Source: Mastigocoleus sp. MO_188.B34
GTDB lineage: Bacteria; Cyanobacteriota; Cyanobacteriia; Cyanobacteriales; Nostocaceae
DNA length: 64,000 nucleotides
Assembly (NCBI RefSeq): GCF_030065675.1
Contig: NZ_JASJDK010000016.1
Coordinates: 1-64,000, forward strand
Direction: 5' to 3'
How positions within the stretch are numbered: position 1 is the stretch's first letter; each line of letters starts with the position of its first letter. A model generated the notes under the pieces. It was not told the DNA's origin. It did not search any database and saw only the letters and a list, made by a program, of their open reading frames with translations. A program made the position numbers and the translations under genes. This document shows, in pieces, positions 1 through 10,486 of the stretch.

Positions 1-100
1 ACTCATTGTCCCCCGCCTGCCGACTCAGCCTTGGCGCTCTGGGGTGAGCAACCAGCTTGTTTTAAGGTTTAATAAATCACCTCCTAGTTAAGCAATACCA

Positions 101-1078
101 CTATGCGCATCGCAGCGCACCTCCACCCCCTTCCGGTGTGGGTAAAGAACTTTTATTATCAAGGGAATAAGGTCCATAAATATCGCTATCAGCGTAATAC
201 AGTTCGCAGTCTAAATGAGGGTAAGAATTAATTATTCCGTCAATTTCACCCAGAAACAGAGATAACTCTTTATTGTCAATGGAACCGGAAGTATCGACAG
301 CAACGTATACTTTAACTGATTCCCCCTCTAAGTTTTCTAAATATAAACCTCTACTAATAAAACGGCGATCAAATCCAGAAAAATCAGTTGGAGTTTTTAC
401 TAAGTAACGCCACAAATAAGACCTCCAATCTAGTTGAGCATCTTTTATTGCTCCTAATTCCCGAGCGATTCCCCCAGGAATATTACCGCCAGATTTGCTA
501 AGAGCGATGGTTTCCGATCTAGCTAAAGCATTGCGCCAATATGTTTTTAGTACTTGTTTTTGACTAATTGATAAACTATCTGCAGAGCTATTTGCATTAT
601 CATTTGAGCTATCTCCTAATCCGGATTCTAAGAGATCTGGATCGGCTAAACAGAAAGTTTTATATTTATCTACATCTTTCTGTAATAATTCATAAACCTC
701 TTCTACAGTGAATTTTTCTAACTCTAAATCTCTAATTGCTCCGGGTGGTAATTCAAAATTTTTGTCCTCTGCAATAATACCGTTAACAACAATATCAGCA
801 GCAATATTCCACATTATTGGATCTCTCGTTCCACGTCGCACAACATGTAATAATGCTGCGTGTAAAACTTCATGTAAAAGTAAACCATCTTGTTGGTTTC
901 GGGTTAGAGAAAGTAAAAATTCATAATTAACAAAAATGTTTTTACCATCTGTTCCGGCTGTGGAATGTTCGTTTGTTTGAATAAAACTAGCAAATAAAGC
1001 CAAAGTCGCAAAGAAAGGCTCGCGCATTCTTAAGCGCAACAGGGAAGCACTGATTATTTTGTCTATAGATTGCTTCAT
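101..1078 (-). pseudogene. VWA-like / putative metallopeptidase domain protein, C-terminus missing
   Basis: This 325-codon gene resembles the VWA-like, putative metallopeptidase family (DUF2201 type) that cyanobacteria pair with a MoxR-type ATPase. A zinc-metallopeptidase-like HEVLH motif lies at residues 69-73. A von Willebrand A strand with a MIDAS-type DTSGS motif lies at 262-266. After the glycine run following PTPEGGGG the reading frame ends abruptly in ALRCA and a stop. In full-length relatives the VWA fold continues there for perhaps 80 or more residues. The switch coincides with a GC-rich repeat-like stretch (GCGCATCGCAGCGCA near 104-118), so the tail was probably removed by a rearrangement or repeat insertion. 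The MoxR-type ATPase gene lies just upstream on the same strand, as expected for a MoxR/VWA chaperone pair. The family call is solid, but whether the product still works is uncertain. Confidence 0.7.
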
Positions 1079-1281
1079 ATTATTATTTACTTATCTATTT
1101 AATATTTAATTCTGTTTGAATTTTTACTTCTTATAGCAGCAAACACCTCGTTTAGGACATCATAGTTTTGCTTTAAAGGGAACAGGGAACAGGGAAGGGG
1201 GGAACAGAAAAATTTCCTATAAATTATGGCAACTGTGATACTTTTCACTTCTTACTTTTTACTTCTTACTTGCGCCCAGCA

Positions 1282-2283
1282 CTAATGTGCGACTAATTCC
1301 TGAAAATCCTTGAAAAAATCGCGCAACTTAGCATCTCTTTGAATCAGTGAGGCTAAAGCTCCCATTTGTCCATTACTGCGCAGGGAATGAAACATGTCTG
1401 TCGCAAATAGTTGTACCCACTCAGCGCTTGCTTTCCTACTCAACCAATTGAAAGCATTGTAAGCACGCTCGGCTCTATCGGCTCTAACTGTTAATCCTGT
1501 GGTAGTTGCATAACGAATGGAAGGTTCTTGAGGAAAAGGGGTATTTTCTCCGTCACCATTTAAAATTGGTTCTAAATTCGGTAAATTATCGTACAAAGTA
1601 ATGTAGCTGTTAAATTCTGCCGCTGCACCTTCCCCTACTGCTGAGACAATATCTAATCCAATTTCATATAAATGACTCGCCATTACCCAAGAACGTGGTG
1701 ATGGCCAAGCAGGCTGTTGCCTGTCTATTTGATGCAGCAGGGTGGAACGAAATGATAAAAATGCAATTATGTGCTCGTTTATTCCGTTGGAAAGAGCATA
1801 AGTTTTAAAACTATCAAAATCAGGTTCTACCTGTAAGTGTAAAAATCGATTTGCTAATGGAGTGGGCATATCAAATACAGCAGCACGGTCTTCCTTACGA
1901 TTTCCTGCAGCCCAAACATACCAACCCGATGGTACGAGGTAAGAACCGACTCGACGGTCCAAGATTAATTGTTGTGCAACACCTTGCATCGCCGGAGGTG
2001 CCATATTCAGTTCGTCTAAAAATAATATTCCTTTACCCGTACGAGGTAAAAAATCTGGTGGATACCAACTGGAAACACCGTTAGAAGCAACCGGTAGACC
2101 TCTTAAATCTGTAGGTGCTAATTGCGATAATCTCACATCCACAAAGTTTATTTTATGCGCGGAAGCAATTTGGGAAACAATACTTGATTTACCAACACCA
2201 GGGGGACCCCAGATCATTGTACTGATTTTGATGTTTTTATTAACTAGTTGGTTTAGGTAATTTTCTAACTGCTGTGGGGTCAT
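1282..2283 (-). CDS. MoxR-type AAA+ ATPase
   Basis: AAA+ ATPase of the MoxR/dynein-related group, thought to act as a chaperone or assembly ATPase with VWA-domain partners. Numbered from the chosen start, Walker A is GPPGVGKS at residues 26-33 and Walker B is ILFLDE at 86-91. The open frame extends upstream to a GTG at 2352, but that adds a non-conserved hydrophobic stretch of 23 residues. The ATG at 2283, giving MTPQQLENYL, is preferred and yields 333 residues. About 200 bp separates it from the downstream VWA-like gene, and the two probably form one transcription unit. Its partner is truncated, so the pair may be losing function. Confidence 0.85.
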   Translation of the reverse strand: MTPQQLENYLNQLVNKNIKISTMIWGPPGVGKSSIVSQIASAHKINFVDVRLSQLAPTDLRGLPVASNGVSSWYPPDFLPRTGKGILFLDELNMAPPAMQGVAQQLILDRRVGSYLVPSGWYVWAAGNRKEDRAAVFDMPTPLANRFLHLQVEPDFDSFKTYALSNGINEHIIAFLSFRSTLLHQIDRQQPAWPSPRSWVMASHLYEIGLDIVSAVGEGAAAEFNSYITLYDNLPNLEPILNGDGENTPFPQEPSIRYATTTGLTVRADRAERAYNAFNWLSRKASAEWVQLFATDMFHSLRSNGQMGALASLIQRDAKLRDFFKDFQELVAH

Positions 2284-2946
2284 TGGGCAAAAATTAAAGA
2301 TAATTAAAAATAACAGGTAACTAAATAAGAATAAGAGTTTTTGGAACACCACTGTAAAAAGGTGTTCGATTTAATTGTTTTCAGTAAAAAATCGCTCTGT
2401 TGATGAAACTTCTCTAAAAATATGACGAAGGCAAAATCAAGCAATCTTTTGATTCGATGTAAGGGAACCAGTAAATTTTATGAATAATAAATGCGACTGT
2501 CTAAAGTGCGATCGCATCTACAAGACAAAATGTCGTTATAAATTTAACAAGCACTCAGCGATGTTGTCTCTAGTTTTGTGGTGGTGAAATATTATTTGTG
2601 GCGATGAAATATTAATTTTACTTTAGGGTCGATCTCAACTCAGTCATCTAGATACTTCTGAGATATTATCTGTCAGTAAATATTATTTAAAATCCAATTA
2701 TGGAAAAATTTTAGTTAAATAATGAAAATGGAAATAATAAAATCAAATTTCATGAAGTTATATTTGTATAAAAAGACCTAAATTATTTTGCTTAAAAACT
2801 CAAAAATTTAAAGGGTAACCCTCACTAGGCTACCCTTATTTTGTGAAAAAATGTAATATGAATTTTGCATTTTACGGTAGATGTATGTTAGCGTTTTTCC
2901 ACCAAAAATATTGCAAGTCAACAATATTGCAATAATTGCAAATATA
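2284..2946. other. Intergenic region, AT-rich, no gene recognised
   Basis: No convincing coding frame is seen. It holds one HIP1-like site and, near its right end, a hairpin that suits termination of the leftward L,D-transpeptidase gene. Confidence 0.6.
2811..2837 (-). terminator. Possible rho-independent terminator of the L,D-transpeptidase gene
   Basis: A 7-bp stem, AAGGGTA with TACCCTT, encloses a 13-nt loop. Read leftward it is followed by a T-rich stretch (TAAATTTTTG). It lies about 110 bp past the stop codon of the leftward gene. Confidence 0.45.
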
Positions 2947-3768
2947 CTACGCAAAAAGTACTTGGTAGGTTTGACGACCAAATATTCCGTCAGCTGAAAG
3001 CCTCTTATCCTTTTGAAATTGTTTAACTACCGCTTCAGTTCTAGGACCAAAATCACCATCTATCCCTAGTCTATATCCTTTCTCAACTAGCCGACGCTGA
3101 ATTTTTCTGACATCTTGACTTTTTGCTCCACGCTTTAAGACAATACCGAATCTTGGGCGTAGTTCTTCACGTACGCTGACAACTGATTGTCTGGATTTTG
3201 TATTGTCATAAATGAGTTTTGCTGCGTTTAAGCTGGCGATACGAACGCATCCATTGGAATCAGGATATTCGGGAACGATTGGATAGTAATGGAGAGCAAT
3301 TCCACGGGAATCATCTTGAAAACGCGTTACCCATTCCGCTTGTGGAAATTGACTAAAACGACGTTCGTGGTAATTTACTGGAAATTCACCTTTTGGAGTA
3401 CAACTCGTTCCACTTCTTTTACTGGTTGCAATATCATCGCAATTTACACCGGAAACACCTTCACCTGGACTGCAGTGAAATGGACCTTTTTCTTGTGCTG
3501 CTGCATTTGGTCCAGTCCATTCAAGTGTCACTTCTTGTTTCCATAAGTCAACGATGACTTTTGATATGTATGTTTGTGCCATTAGATTATTAATAATAAT
3601 TGTATTGCTGGTCTGCGACAAAAAATGATTTCCTGTTAAAAGTAGTATTCCGGATAACTTTTTATAGAAGCCATTTACGCTCGTTTGCTCTGACGATGAA
3701 TACCGATCCAGGCTGTTTAATTCCAGAAAATTAGAATAATTTCTTGTAATATCTATTTCTTGTGACAT
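2947..3768 (-). CDS. L,D-transpeptidase (YkuD) with C-terminal peptidoglycan-binding domain
   Basis: A 273-residue predicted cell-wall enzyme that would make or remodel 3-3 peptidoglycan cross-links or attach proteins to peptidoglycan in the periplasm. The YkuD catalytic signature is visible as H160 followed by SNGCVR at residues 171-176, with C174 the nucleophile. A PG_binding_1 repeat occupies about residues 211-273 (GAKSQDVRKIQ through DGIFGRQTYQ). The first 62 residues look unconserved. The enzyme-like sequence starts at M63 (MAQTYISKVIVDLW), so an internal ATG near 3582 could be the true start. Neither start has a strong Shine-Dalgarno sequence. No clear cleavable signal peptide is seen with either start. 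A terminator-like hairpin follows the gene. Confidence 0.85.
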   Translation of the reverse strand: MSQEIDITRNYSNFLELNSLDRYSSSEQTSVNGFYKKLSGILLLTGNHFLSQTSNTIIINNLMAQTYISKVIVDLWKQEVTLEWTGPNAAAQEKGPFHCSPGEGVSGVNCDDIATSKRSGTSCTPKGEFPVNYHERRFSQFPQAEWVTRFQDDSRGIALHYYPIVPEYPDSNGCVRIASLNAAKLIYDNTKSRQSVVSVREELRPRFGIVLKRGAKSQDVRKIQRRLVEKGYRLGIDGDFGPRTEAVVKQFQKDKRLSADGIFGRQTYQVLFA

Positions 3769-4436
3769 CTTTGGATGCTAATGCTCGTGCATACAACAAT
3801 AGCTTTTCAGTAGATCCAAGAAAAGTTATAAGACAATAGGGTTAAGTTAAGAATTTTTGTGAAACAAAATTGATGTAGAGACGTAGTATGCTACGTCTCT
3901 ACCAATAAATTCAGACTTATCTGAACCGGTATTAATGTGCCGGTTGCGTAAGTTCTAGTATTATTTGTGAAAGAAAATTAGATAGAAAAAGAAAAGTGGG
4001 ATATCCCTCAATACAGCGATCATCTACAGCAACAAGCGATCGCAAAAAAGATTACGGATTTTTTTATAAATCAATTATTTAAATCATCTATTAGAAAACG
4101 AGAAGTTTTTGAGCGTCATCAATTGCTGAATTAATCAAAAAGTTTTCTACTAATGTTAATAAGTAATTGCATGTAGCCATCATTTTGCTCGCAATATCCT
4201 AATTTCAAATTGCAGATTTGACGAACTATTATTAAACTATAAAGAAAGCAATTAATCACAATGTCCAATTCACTTTATCTCAACCAGTATTTTTCGTCTA
4301 TAAATGATTAGAAAAAGTGCCCACTCACACCAAGTCAACTGATATTTATATACAACAAAAGATTAAAGTGAATCATTAGAAAGATTCTTGGGGTAATACT
4401 ATGCATCAAAAATCTTAGATTCTAAATGTCACAGCA
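3769..4436. other. Intergenic region with one dispersed palindrome
   Basis: No coding frame is recognised. The region contains a 28-bp palindrome of the GTAGAGACGT family at 3875-3902 and a HIP1 site near 4037. The rest is AT-rich. Confidence 0.6.
3875..3902. repeat. 28-bp palindrome, GTAGAGACGT family
   Basis: Arms GTAGAGACGTAG and CTACGTCTCTAC are perfectly complementary around a 4-nt centre. Copies of the same length and arms are found at 33672-33699 and, with variant arms, at 22460-22487. Confidence 0.85.
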
Positions 4437-5075
4437 TTAGTTATCTTCTCGAATCATTTCTAAAAATACTCCTCTTAATTCTTCTAATGCTCTTTCCTTT
4501 CGCTTCCGAAGTGTAGCAACTTTGACATTTTTACCTTTTGAAATATAGTGATTCGCAATTTCATTCCAAGATAGATCTCGTACAATTCGAAGCTCTAAAA
4601 GTTCTCGTTTATCTTTGGGAAGTTTGCTCATGGCTTTTCGAACTTGAGACATATTTTCGCTCTCCAAATCTGTAATGTCTTCACCATTAGACATCATTGA
4701 TTTAACTAATTTAGGGTCGGTTTCAAAATCTAAAGGGTCATGAGGTATTTTCTTGAATGCTGTAACTGGATATTCTTGGCGGTTTAGTTCTCGAATGCAA
4801 TTTAAAGCTGTGAGTTTCATCCAAGCTTCTACATTTGGAATTTCCTCTTTTTTCTTAACTTTTTTGTCATATCGAGTTAGAACCTCCATGATAATTTCAT
4901 CAGACTTATAATTTTTAGCCATATTAAATTGTCGTAAACGGTTTTGAACATTCTTATATAGTGAATTCCAATTAATAACAGTATCTAGTTCTGGGTATGT
5001 TCTTCGGAGTAGTTCCATATGTGCAAAAATAAAGCTTTGGGTTTTTACATATAACTGTTCCTTCATGTTTTTCAT
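4437..5075 (-). CDS. Sigma-70 family (ECF-like) RNA polymerase sigma factor
   Basis: A 212-residue protein with a region-2-like N-terminal half and a clear region-4 helix-turn-helix in the C-terminal third (about residues 150-205, with SKLPKDKRELLELR and LSWNEIANHY). It would direct RNA polymerase to a specific promoter set. The size fits alternative ECF-like factors. No anti-sigma gene is recognised next to it. The promoter-proximal DNA of this gene resembles that of the small membrane-protein gene upstream (leader boxes 5207-5233 and 5892-5918), which suggests co-regulation, perhaps autoregulation; this part is inference. The start ATG at 5075 is followed by a second in-frame ATG three codons on. 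Confidence 0.75.
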   Translation of the reverse strand: MKNMKEQLYVKTQSFIFAHMELLRRTYPELDTVINWNSLYKNVQNRLRQFNMAKNYKSDEIIMEVLTRYDKKVKKKEEIPNVEAWMKLTALNCIRELNRQEYPVTAFKKIPHDPLDFETDPKLVKSMMSNGEDITDLESENMSQVRKAMSKLPKDKRELLELRIVRDLSWNEIANHYISKGKNVKVATLRKRKERALEELRGVFLEMIREDN

Positions 5076-5500
5076 TAATACCTCATTTATAAAAGATTAC
5101 TAAAAGAAAAATCACATCCCTACTTCAGGGTGGAGGAATCTGCTTCTGGGATTTTACGCAATATTTTTGCCTTGTAATATCAGCTTTTTGTACATCCTAT
5201 TAAAAAAATGATGTTTACAAGGATATTTGTGACATCATTATGCAAATTCACGTAAGTGTTTTTGTACACAAAAAAGCTATTTGACTATTAGTTATAATCA
5301 CGGTAAATACACTCTTAACTGTGGAACTACGTACATCTGTGCGAAGAACAAACCTTGATTTTTTAGATTAGTCATAAAATTAGCGAAGTTTATCAGTATT
5401 AATACTGTTTCAATCTTTGGACTGATACATTTATAACAGATGGGTAAGAAGTTATATCAGTATTAAAGTAAAATAGGATAAAACCTGGTTGACTTAAGGT
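5076..5500. other. Leader/intergenic region upstream of the sigma factor
   Basis: No gene is recognised. The region contains a leader segment similar to the one upstream of the neighbouring small membrane-protein gene (see the regulatory entry at 5138-5233). Confidence 0.6.
5138..5233 (-). promoter_or_regulatory. Leader segment shared with 5823-5918 (sigma-factor side)
   Basis: In gene direction a 27-nt box starting GTCACAAATATCC (5207-5233) matches 22 of 27 positions with the box at 5892-5918. About 30 nt further downstream a second similar block follows, centred on ACAAGGCAAAAAT. Spacing between the blocks is nearly identical in the two copies. The box lies about 130 bp upstream of the start codon. 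Regulatory function is inferred from the duplication only. Confidence 0.5.
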
Positions 5501-5779
5501 TTAGTTCTGAGTTTGCTCGGGAATACTGCAATTACTTTCTTTATTGAGTTGATATTCAAATTCCCAAAATTTAATCTGGAGTTCCCCTTCGCCACAACTG
5601 GAAGTTACTATCGCTACTAGGCTGGGTGTAATTATCGTCAAGGAAAGGATGATAAGCGAATAAGGTAATAAGGTAGAAGGTATTTTTTTTGGAAAAGTAT
5701 TTGGTGAGCTTGTTGCTTTTTCGTGCATTTGTCTGTGTTGTGAATCGGATTTAATCGCATATTTAGTCTTTCTTGTCAT
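5501..5779 (-). CDS. Small membrane protein of unknown function
   Basis: A 92-residue product with a polar, lysine-rich N-terminus, one strongly hydrophobic segment at about residues 36-60 (LLPYSLIILSLTIITPSLVA) and a short polar C-terminus with two cysteines. It looks like a single-pass inner-membrane protein. I recognise no family. Its upstream DNA resembles the leader of the sigma-factor gene downstream on the same strand, which is the main reason to believe it is expressed. An anti-sigma role is conceivable but unsupported by sequence. Confidence 0.45.
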   Translation of the reverse strand: MTRKTKYAIKSDSQHRQMHEKATSSPNTFPKKIPSTLLPYSLIILSLTIITPSLVAIVTSSCGEGELQIKFWEFEYQLNKESNCSIPEQTQN

Positions 5780-6591
5780 AGCTTTTCAGTACTTTTTTCT
5801 GGCAAATTTAATAGGTTTGGGAAATCTACTTTCGGGGCTTTACTTAACATTTATGCTTTGTGCTCTACCCGTTTCGGATCCCTCACAATAGAATGATCGT
5901 TATAAGAATGTTTGTGACTAATAAGACTTAAGTACTTAAGTGATTTAAAGCAATATAACAGTTGTTTTAAATACTTTTAAGATTAATCTCTATATTTGGA
6001 ATTACCGACAAAATGAATCGCTTTTAAATTTTTATATGAAGGAGTATGTCACAAGTTGATATGTCCAGATCATTAAGTAATGAGTGGTTTAAAGGTCTTA
6101 TAAAATCGTGAACAAACTACAATACGGTTCAATAAAGGATAAGTGTAGGTTGCTTAAAGCAACGGTGTTTGCTCACTTCACCCTGAGTAACCCCAACAAG
6201 TTCCCAAAAATGTCAGGTTTCGTTTGTCAGTTCGACCTAGGAAATTTAAGTTTTTTGTTCTAATTAAACCGTATTGTCATAAGTTCTGGAATTTCCCAAA
6301 ACTCTAATTGAAACTGAACTTAGTAACTCGAATAATCTTTATAAGTTTTCTAGTTATAAGTTATACCAGTTTAAAAAAATACTACTACACATCAATTATT
6401 CCAATCTGTTCCCTGTTCCCTTTTATAAAAGAAGTGTAGTCATATTAAAGGAAATTGGTATTAAAGAGTTTCTCTCATTATTAATGCTTTGAAGCGTACT
6501 TGAGAGAGAAAAACTGAAGTACAAACGTAATAATTAGCGTTAAACAAAGTATATAATCGCGATGATTTAATAGACCACAGAAAAACTATCT
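5780..6591. other. Long AT-rich intergenic region
   Basis: No convincing coding frame is seen. The first 140 bp contain the shared leader described at 5823-5918. The remainder shows no structure I can name. Confidence 0.55.
5823..5918 (-). promoter_or_regulatory. Leader segment shared with 5138-5233 (small-protein side)
   Basis: Second copy of the leader. The box GTCACAAACATTC lies at 5892-5918, about 113 bp upstream of the start codon, followed at the same spacing by a block centred on ACAAAGCATAAATG. It could be a promoter for a common sigma factor or a duplicated leader. Confidence 0.5.
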
Positions 6592-6993
6592 ATGAAAAAT
6601 TCTCACAAATTTGCAACCATGAACACTCAATCAAAAGAACCTCCTAACCCTATTGTCATTATTAATCTAAAGACGGACACAAATAAACATGACGAAAAAG
6701 GTCAAGTGTTTGAACCAGTAAAAGAGGATTGCATATTATCCAAAATATTAAAATATTTTAAAAAATATAGCGATCACTACGTTCGTACAGCGCTACAGCA
6801 AGCAGATAATAGACATTTATTTGACTTATTACAAGAATATTGCAGATTATCTAAGTTATTTGAGCCTTCTGAAAGAGATATAGATAAAATCGCAGCAATT
6901 TTAGAATTAGCCCAATATGATGCTGAATTGAATTGTCTGATAAACGAAGCGGATCGCTTAATTGCTTACGAACTTGAATTACAGTCAATTTAG
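6592..6993 (+). CDS. Hypothetical protein, 133 residues
   Basis: A soluble, charged protein with no membrane segment or recognisable domain. The C-terminal half (from about residue 45) is rich in leucine and charged residues and is probably helical. A second ATG at codon 10 (MNTQSKEPP) could be the real start. It stands alone between long intergenic stretches. Coding potential is judged only from length and amino-acid composition. Confidence 0.45.
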   Translation: MKNSHKFATMNTQSKEPPNPIVIINLKTDTNKHDEKGQVFEPVKEDCILSKILKYFKKYSDHYVRTALQQADNRHLFDLLQEYCRLSKLFEPSERDIDKIAAILELAQYDAELNCLINEADRLIAYELELQSI

Positions 6994-7172
6994 GACTCAA
7001 AATAAAGGTCATTAATACAGTAGCGATCGAGTCCCGAGTACTAGAAGTATTATAATTTCTGGAGTTCATATTTGAAGAATTGTTCCCAAATTATGAGTGT
7101 CAGTTCGATTTCCATAGGGTGTATCTTGCTCGATCGACAATATAATTGTTTTCCTGCTGTAATTTGTTTGTG

Positions 7173-7313
7173 AGAGGATGTTTTAAAAGTCCCAAAATAT
7201 TACTTTATTGTTGTTACTCGATTTTATTACAGGGAAGAATCAAGGTTTAGTCTATGTAATGAGATGCTTCACTGTGCTTGCTATGAGAACAAAAGACTTT
7301 TAAAACATCCTCT
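7173..7313. repeat. MITE-like element 1 (19-bp perfect terminal inverted repeats)
   Basis: AGAGGATGTTTTAAAAGTC at 7173-7191 is exactly inverted at 7295-7313. The 103 bp between them codes for nothing recognisable. Size and termini fit a non-autonomous miniature element mobilised by a transposase encoded elsewhere. No clear target-site duplication is seen. Confidence 0.7.
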
Positions 7314-7326
7314 GAAATATTTTTAC

Positions 7327-7459
7327 ATGAACCTATCCCACTAATATGATTTTTGCGAAAAAGCTTAAGTATTTTAAGAACTAAAAACGAAAAATCAAGC
7401 TTTCCAGGCAAATTTTACTCAAACAAATAAGCATTTTTAGAATAGTGGGATAGGTTCAT
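7327..7459. repeat. MITE-like element 2 (17-bp perfect terminal inverted repeats)
   Basis: ATGAACCTATCCCACTA at 7327-7343 is exactly inverted at 7443-7459. The 99-bp interior is non-coding. Its termini are unrelated to those of element 1, so it represents a different family sitting next to it. Confidence 0.7.
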
Positions 7460-7665
7460 TGTTCAATAGAATTGACTTCCAGAGAATTTCTGTTTGTATT
7501 TACAACTAAATATCAAGTTTTACGTGTATTCTATTTCAGTTCCAGAAACTACAGAACATCTCCAGAGAGATGTTCGTAGTTAAATTTATTTAAGCTTATT
7601 TATTTAGTATGTAGCAATTTGGGATAAAAATTGGATTAGCCCGAAAAAACCATAAATTTCACAAT

Positions 7666-7893
7666 TTACAGCGTAAAACTTTGATATTGATTACAAGTCA
7701 AGTAGTTTTTCTGAAAGGATGTGACTCCAAAATATTTATGAATCACTTTGACGTTTTGTACTCCCACTTGGCTTATGGGTGCTGGTTTCATTTCCCCACG
7801 AAAATCTAGAATTTGGACAATTACCAAGTATGCTAATGCTAACAGTATAGAAAGTGCGCCCGTAATAATTGCAACAATTTTTCCCCGGTTCAT
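7666..7893 (-). CDS. Small conserved-type membrane protein
   Basis: A 75-residue product with one N-terminal transmembrane segment (about residues 6-27, IVAIITGALSILLALAYLVI) followed by a short polar tail with RGEMKPAPI. The N-terminal 45 residues look like a small protein family widespread in cyanobacteria. The last 30 residues look less constrained. A weak AGGT lies upstream of the ATG. Function is unknown. Confidence 0.55.
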   Translation of the reverse strand: MNRGKIVAIITGALSILLALAYLVIVQILDFRGEMKPAPISQVGVQNVKVIHKYFGVTSFQKNYLTCNQYQSFTL

Positions 7894-8058
7894 TAATAAT
7901 TACCTACAATGCCAATTGCTTTTAAGTCTATCTTAATCTGTCACCATTGTTGAGATATTTAAAGCATAATGTTTTGATTTCTACTTTCATAAGATTAGGG
8001 AATTCGAAATATTTATTGATATTAAAATATTTATTAGTAAAAAATTATTGGTAAAAGA

Positions 8059-9147
<1,089 letters not shown>

Positions 9148-9204
9148 CTAAATTCTCGGAAATTTTAATTTTCCCGAGTACTTAGCAAATTGAGAATATT
9201 TTAT

Positions 9205-10485
9205 TTATTTACTAACAACCGCCCATTCACGTGGTTGATAAAATAAACATCTACTCACTGTTCTATTACTTTTAACGGTAAATCTAAAAGAATCAACTAT
9301 GTCAAAGGAATAAACCCCTTTTCTTATATATATTTTTGCACTATATATCCCAGGAGTTAAAGTACAATAGGGCATATGCATTTGAATTTCAGATTTACCT
9401 TTATTGATACTTAAAAGGTTATTGTCACTATTAGAAGTTATATATAAAACTAAGCCCATCTCTCCAGAAAGAGATGTTATTAACATCCCCAAATTAGCGC
9501 CATCAATTTCCTCGTGGGCTTGACATTCTACGGAAAAATAAGCGGATTCTCCCGACCATAAATTATCTAAAGTATTTCCTTGGGGATCTTTAAAACACAA
9601 AGATAGAATATCTAAGCCGTTACTTTGTGCTTTTGGTTTGGGAGGCAATACCATTTTACCCAAAGCGTTACCTGTACCACTTAAACAAAGGTCTTCTTCG
9701 TATCTACGAATTACTGATTCTGTTTCTCCGTAAGTAATTAATTGACCTTTGCGTAAATAAACAGAAGATTCACAAACATTGAGAATACTGTGGGAGTTAT
9801 GGGAAACTAAAATAAAAGCTGTACCTTTTTTACGGATTTCTGCCAACTTGCGATGGCATTTCATTTTAAATTTAATGTCCCCTACAGCTAACACTTCATC
9901 GATCAGCAAAATATCTGGTTCGATGTGGACAGCACAAGCAAATCCTAACCTTGCAGCCATACCGGAACTATAGGTTTGTACTGGTGCATCAATCGCTTCA
10001 GCTATTTCCGCAAATTCTACAACTTCATCAAATCTTTCTCGTATTTGCTGGGTTGATAAACCCAAAATTGACATATTGGCGTAAATATTTTCTCGACCAG
10101 ATAAAATTGGGTTAAATCCTGCTCCCAATGCAATCAAAGGTGCTACTCTTCCCTTAATTCTGATCGAACCTGTATCTGGTTTGATTAGACCACTGATAAT
10201 ACGCAGCAAGGTACTTTTTCCCGCACCATTGGATCCAACTAAACCTAAAGCTTCACCTTTTCGTAGCTTAAAGCTGACATCCTTAAGAGCCCAAAATTCT
10301 TTGGTTCGTAAAGTGTCACTTTTCCTAGTTCCACCAGTTAGTTCTGTGGCAATATCTGTGACACCATAAAACAAAGAGCGTTTTAAATCCCGACAAAATT
10401 TTTTGGAAACATCGTCTATCTCGATAACAGCTTCATTGTCATCTTTTGGCGCAACTGCTATTTCTTTATCTTTTAAACTAGTCAT
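9205..10485 (-). CDS. Polysaccharide ABC transporter ATP-binding protein (Wzt/KpsT type)
   Basis: The ATPase half of an ABC-2 exporter for a lipid-linked or capsular polysaccharide. Walker A is GSNGAGKST at residues 84-92, the ABC signature is YSSGM at 172-176 and Walker B is DILLIDE at 191-197. The 426-residue length and the beta-rich C-terminal 150 residues match Wzt proteins, whose C-terminal domain recognises the modified end of the glycan. The permease gene ends one base before this ATG, so the two are translationally coupled. Which polysaccharide is exported cannot be read from the sequence. Confidence 0.92.
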   Translation of the reverse strand: MTSLKDKEIAVAPKDDNEAVIEIDDVSKKFCRDLKRSLFYGVTDIATELTGGTRKSDTLRTKEFWALKDVSFKLRKGEALGLVGSNGAGKSTLLRIISGLIKPDTGSIRIKGRVAPLIALGAGFNPILSGRENIYANMSILGLSTQQIRERFDEVVEFAEIAEAIDAPVQTYSSGMAARLGFACAVHIEPDILLIDEVLAVGDIKFKMKCHRKLAEIRKKGTAFILVSHNSHSILNVCESSVYLRKGQLITYGETESVIRRYEEDLCLSGTGNALGKMVLPPKPKAQSNGLDILSLCFKDPQGNTLDNLWSGESAYFSVECQAHEEIDGANLGMLITSLSGEMGLVLYITSNSDNNLLSINKGKSEIQMHMPYCTLTPGIYSAKIYIRKGVYSFDIVDSFRFTVKSNRTVSRCLFYQPREWAVVSK

Positions 10486-10486
10486 G

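Larger units (their letters stand above)
6994..7665. other. Intergenic region carrying two MITE-like elements
   Basis: No coding frame is recognised. Two inverted-repeat elements lie 13 bp apart (7173-7313 and 7327-7459) and are listed separately. Confidence 0.7.
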
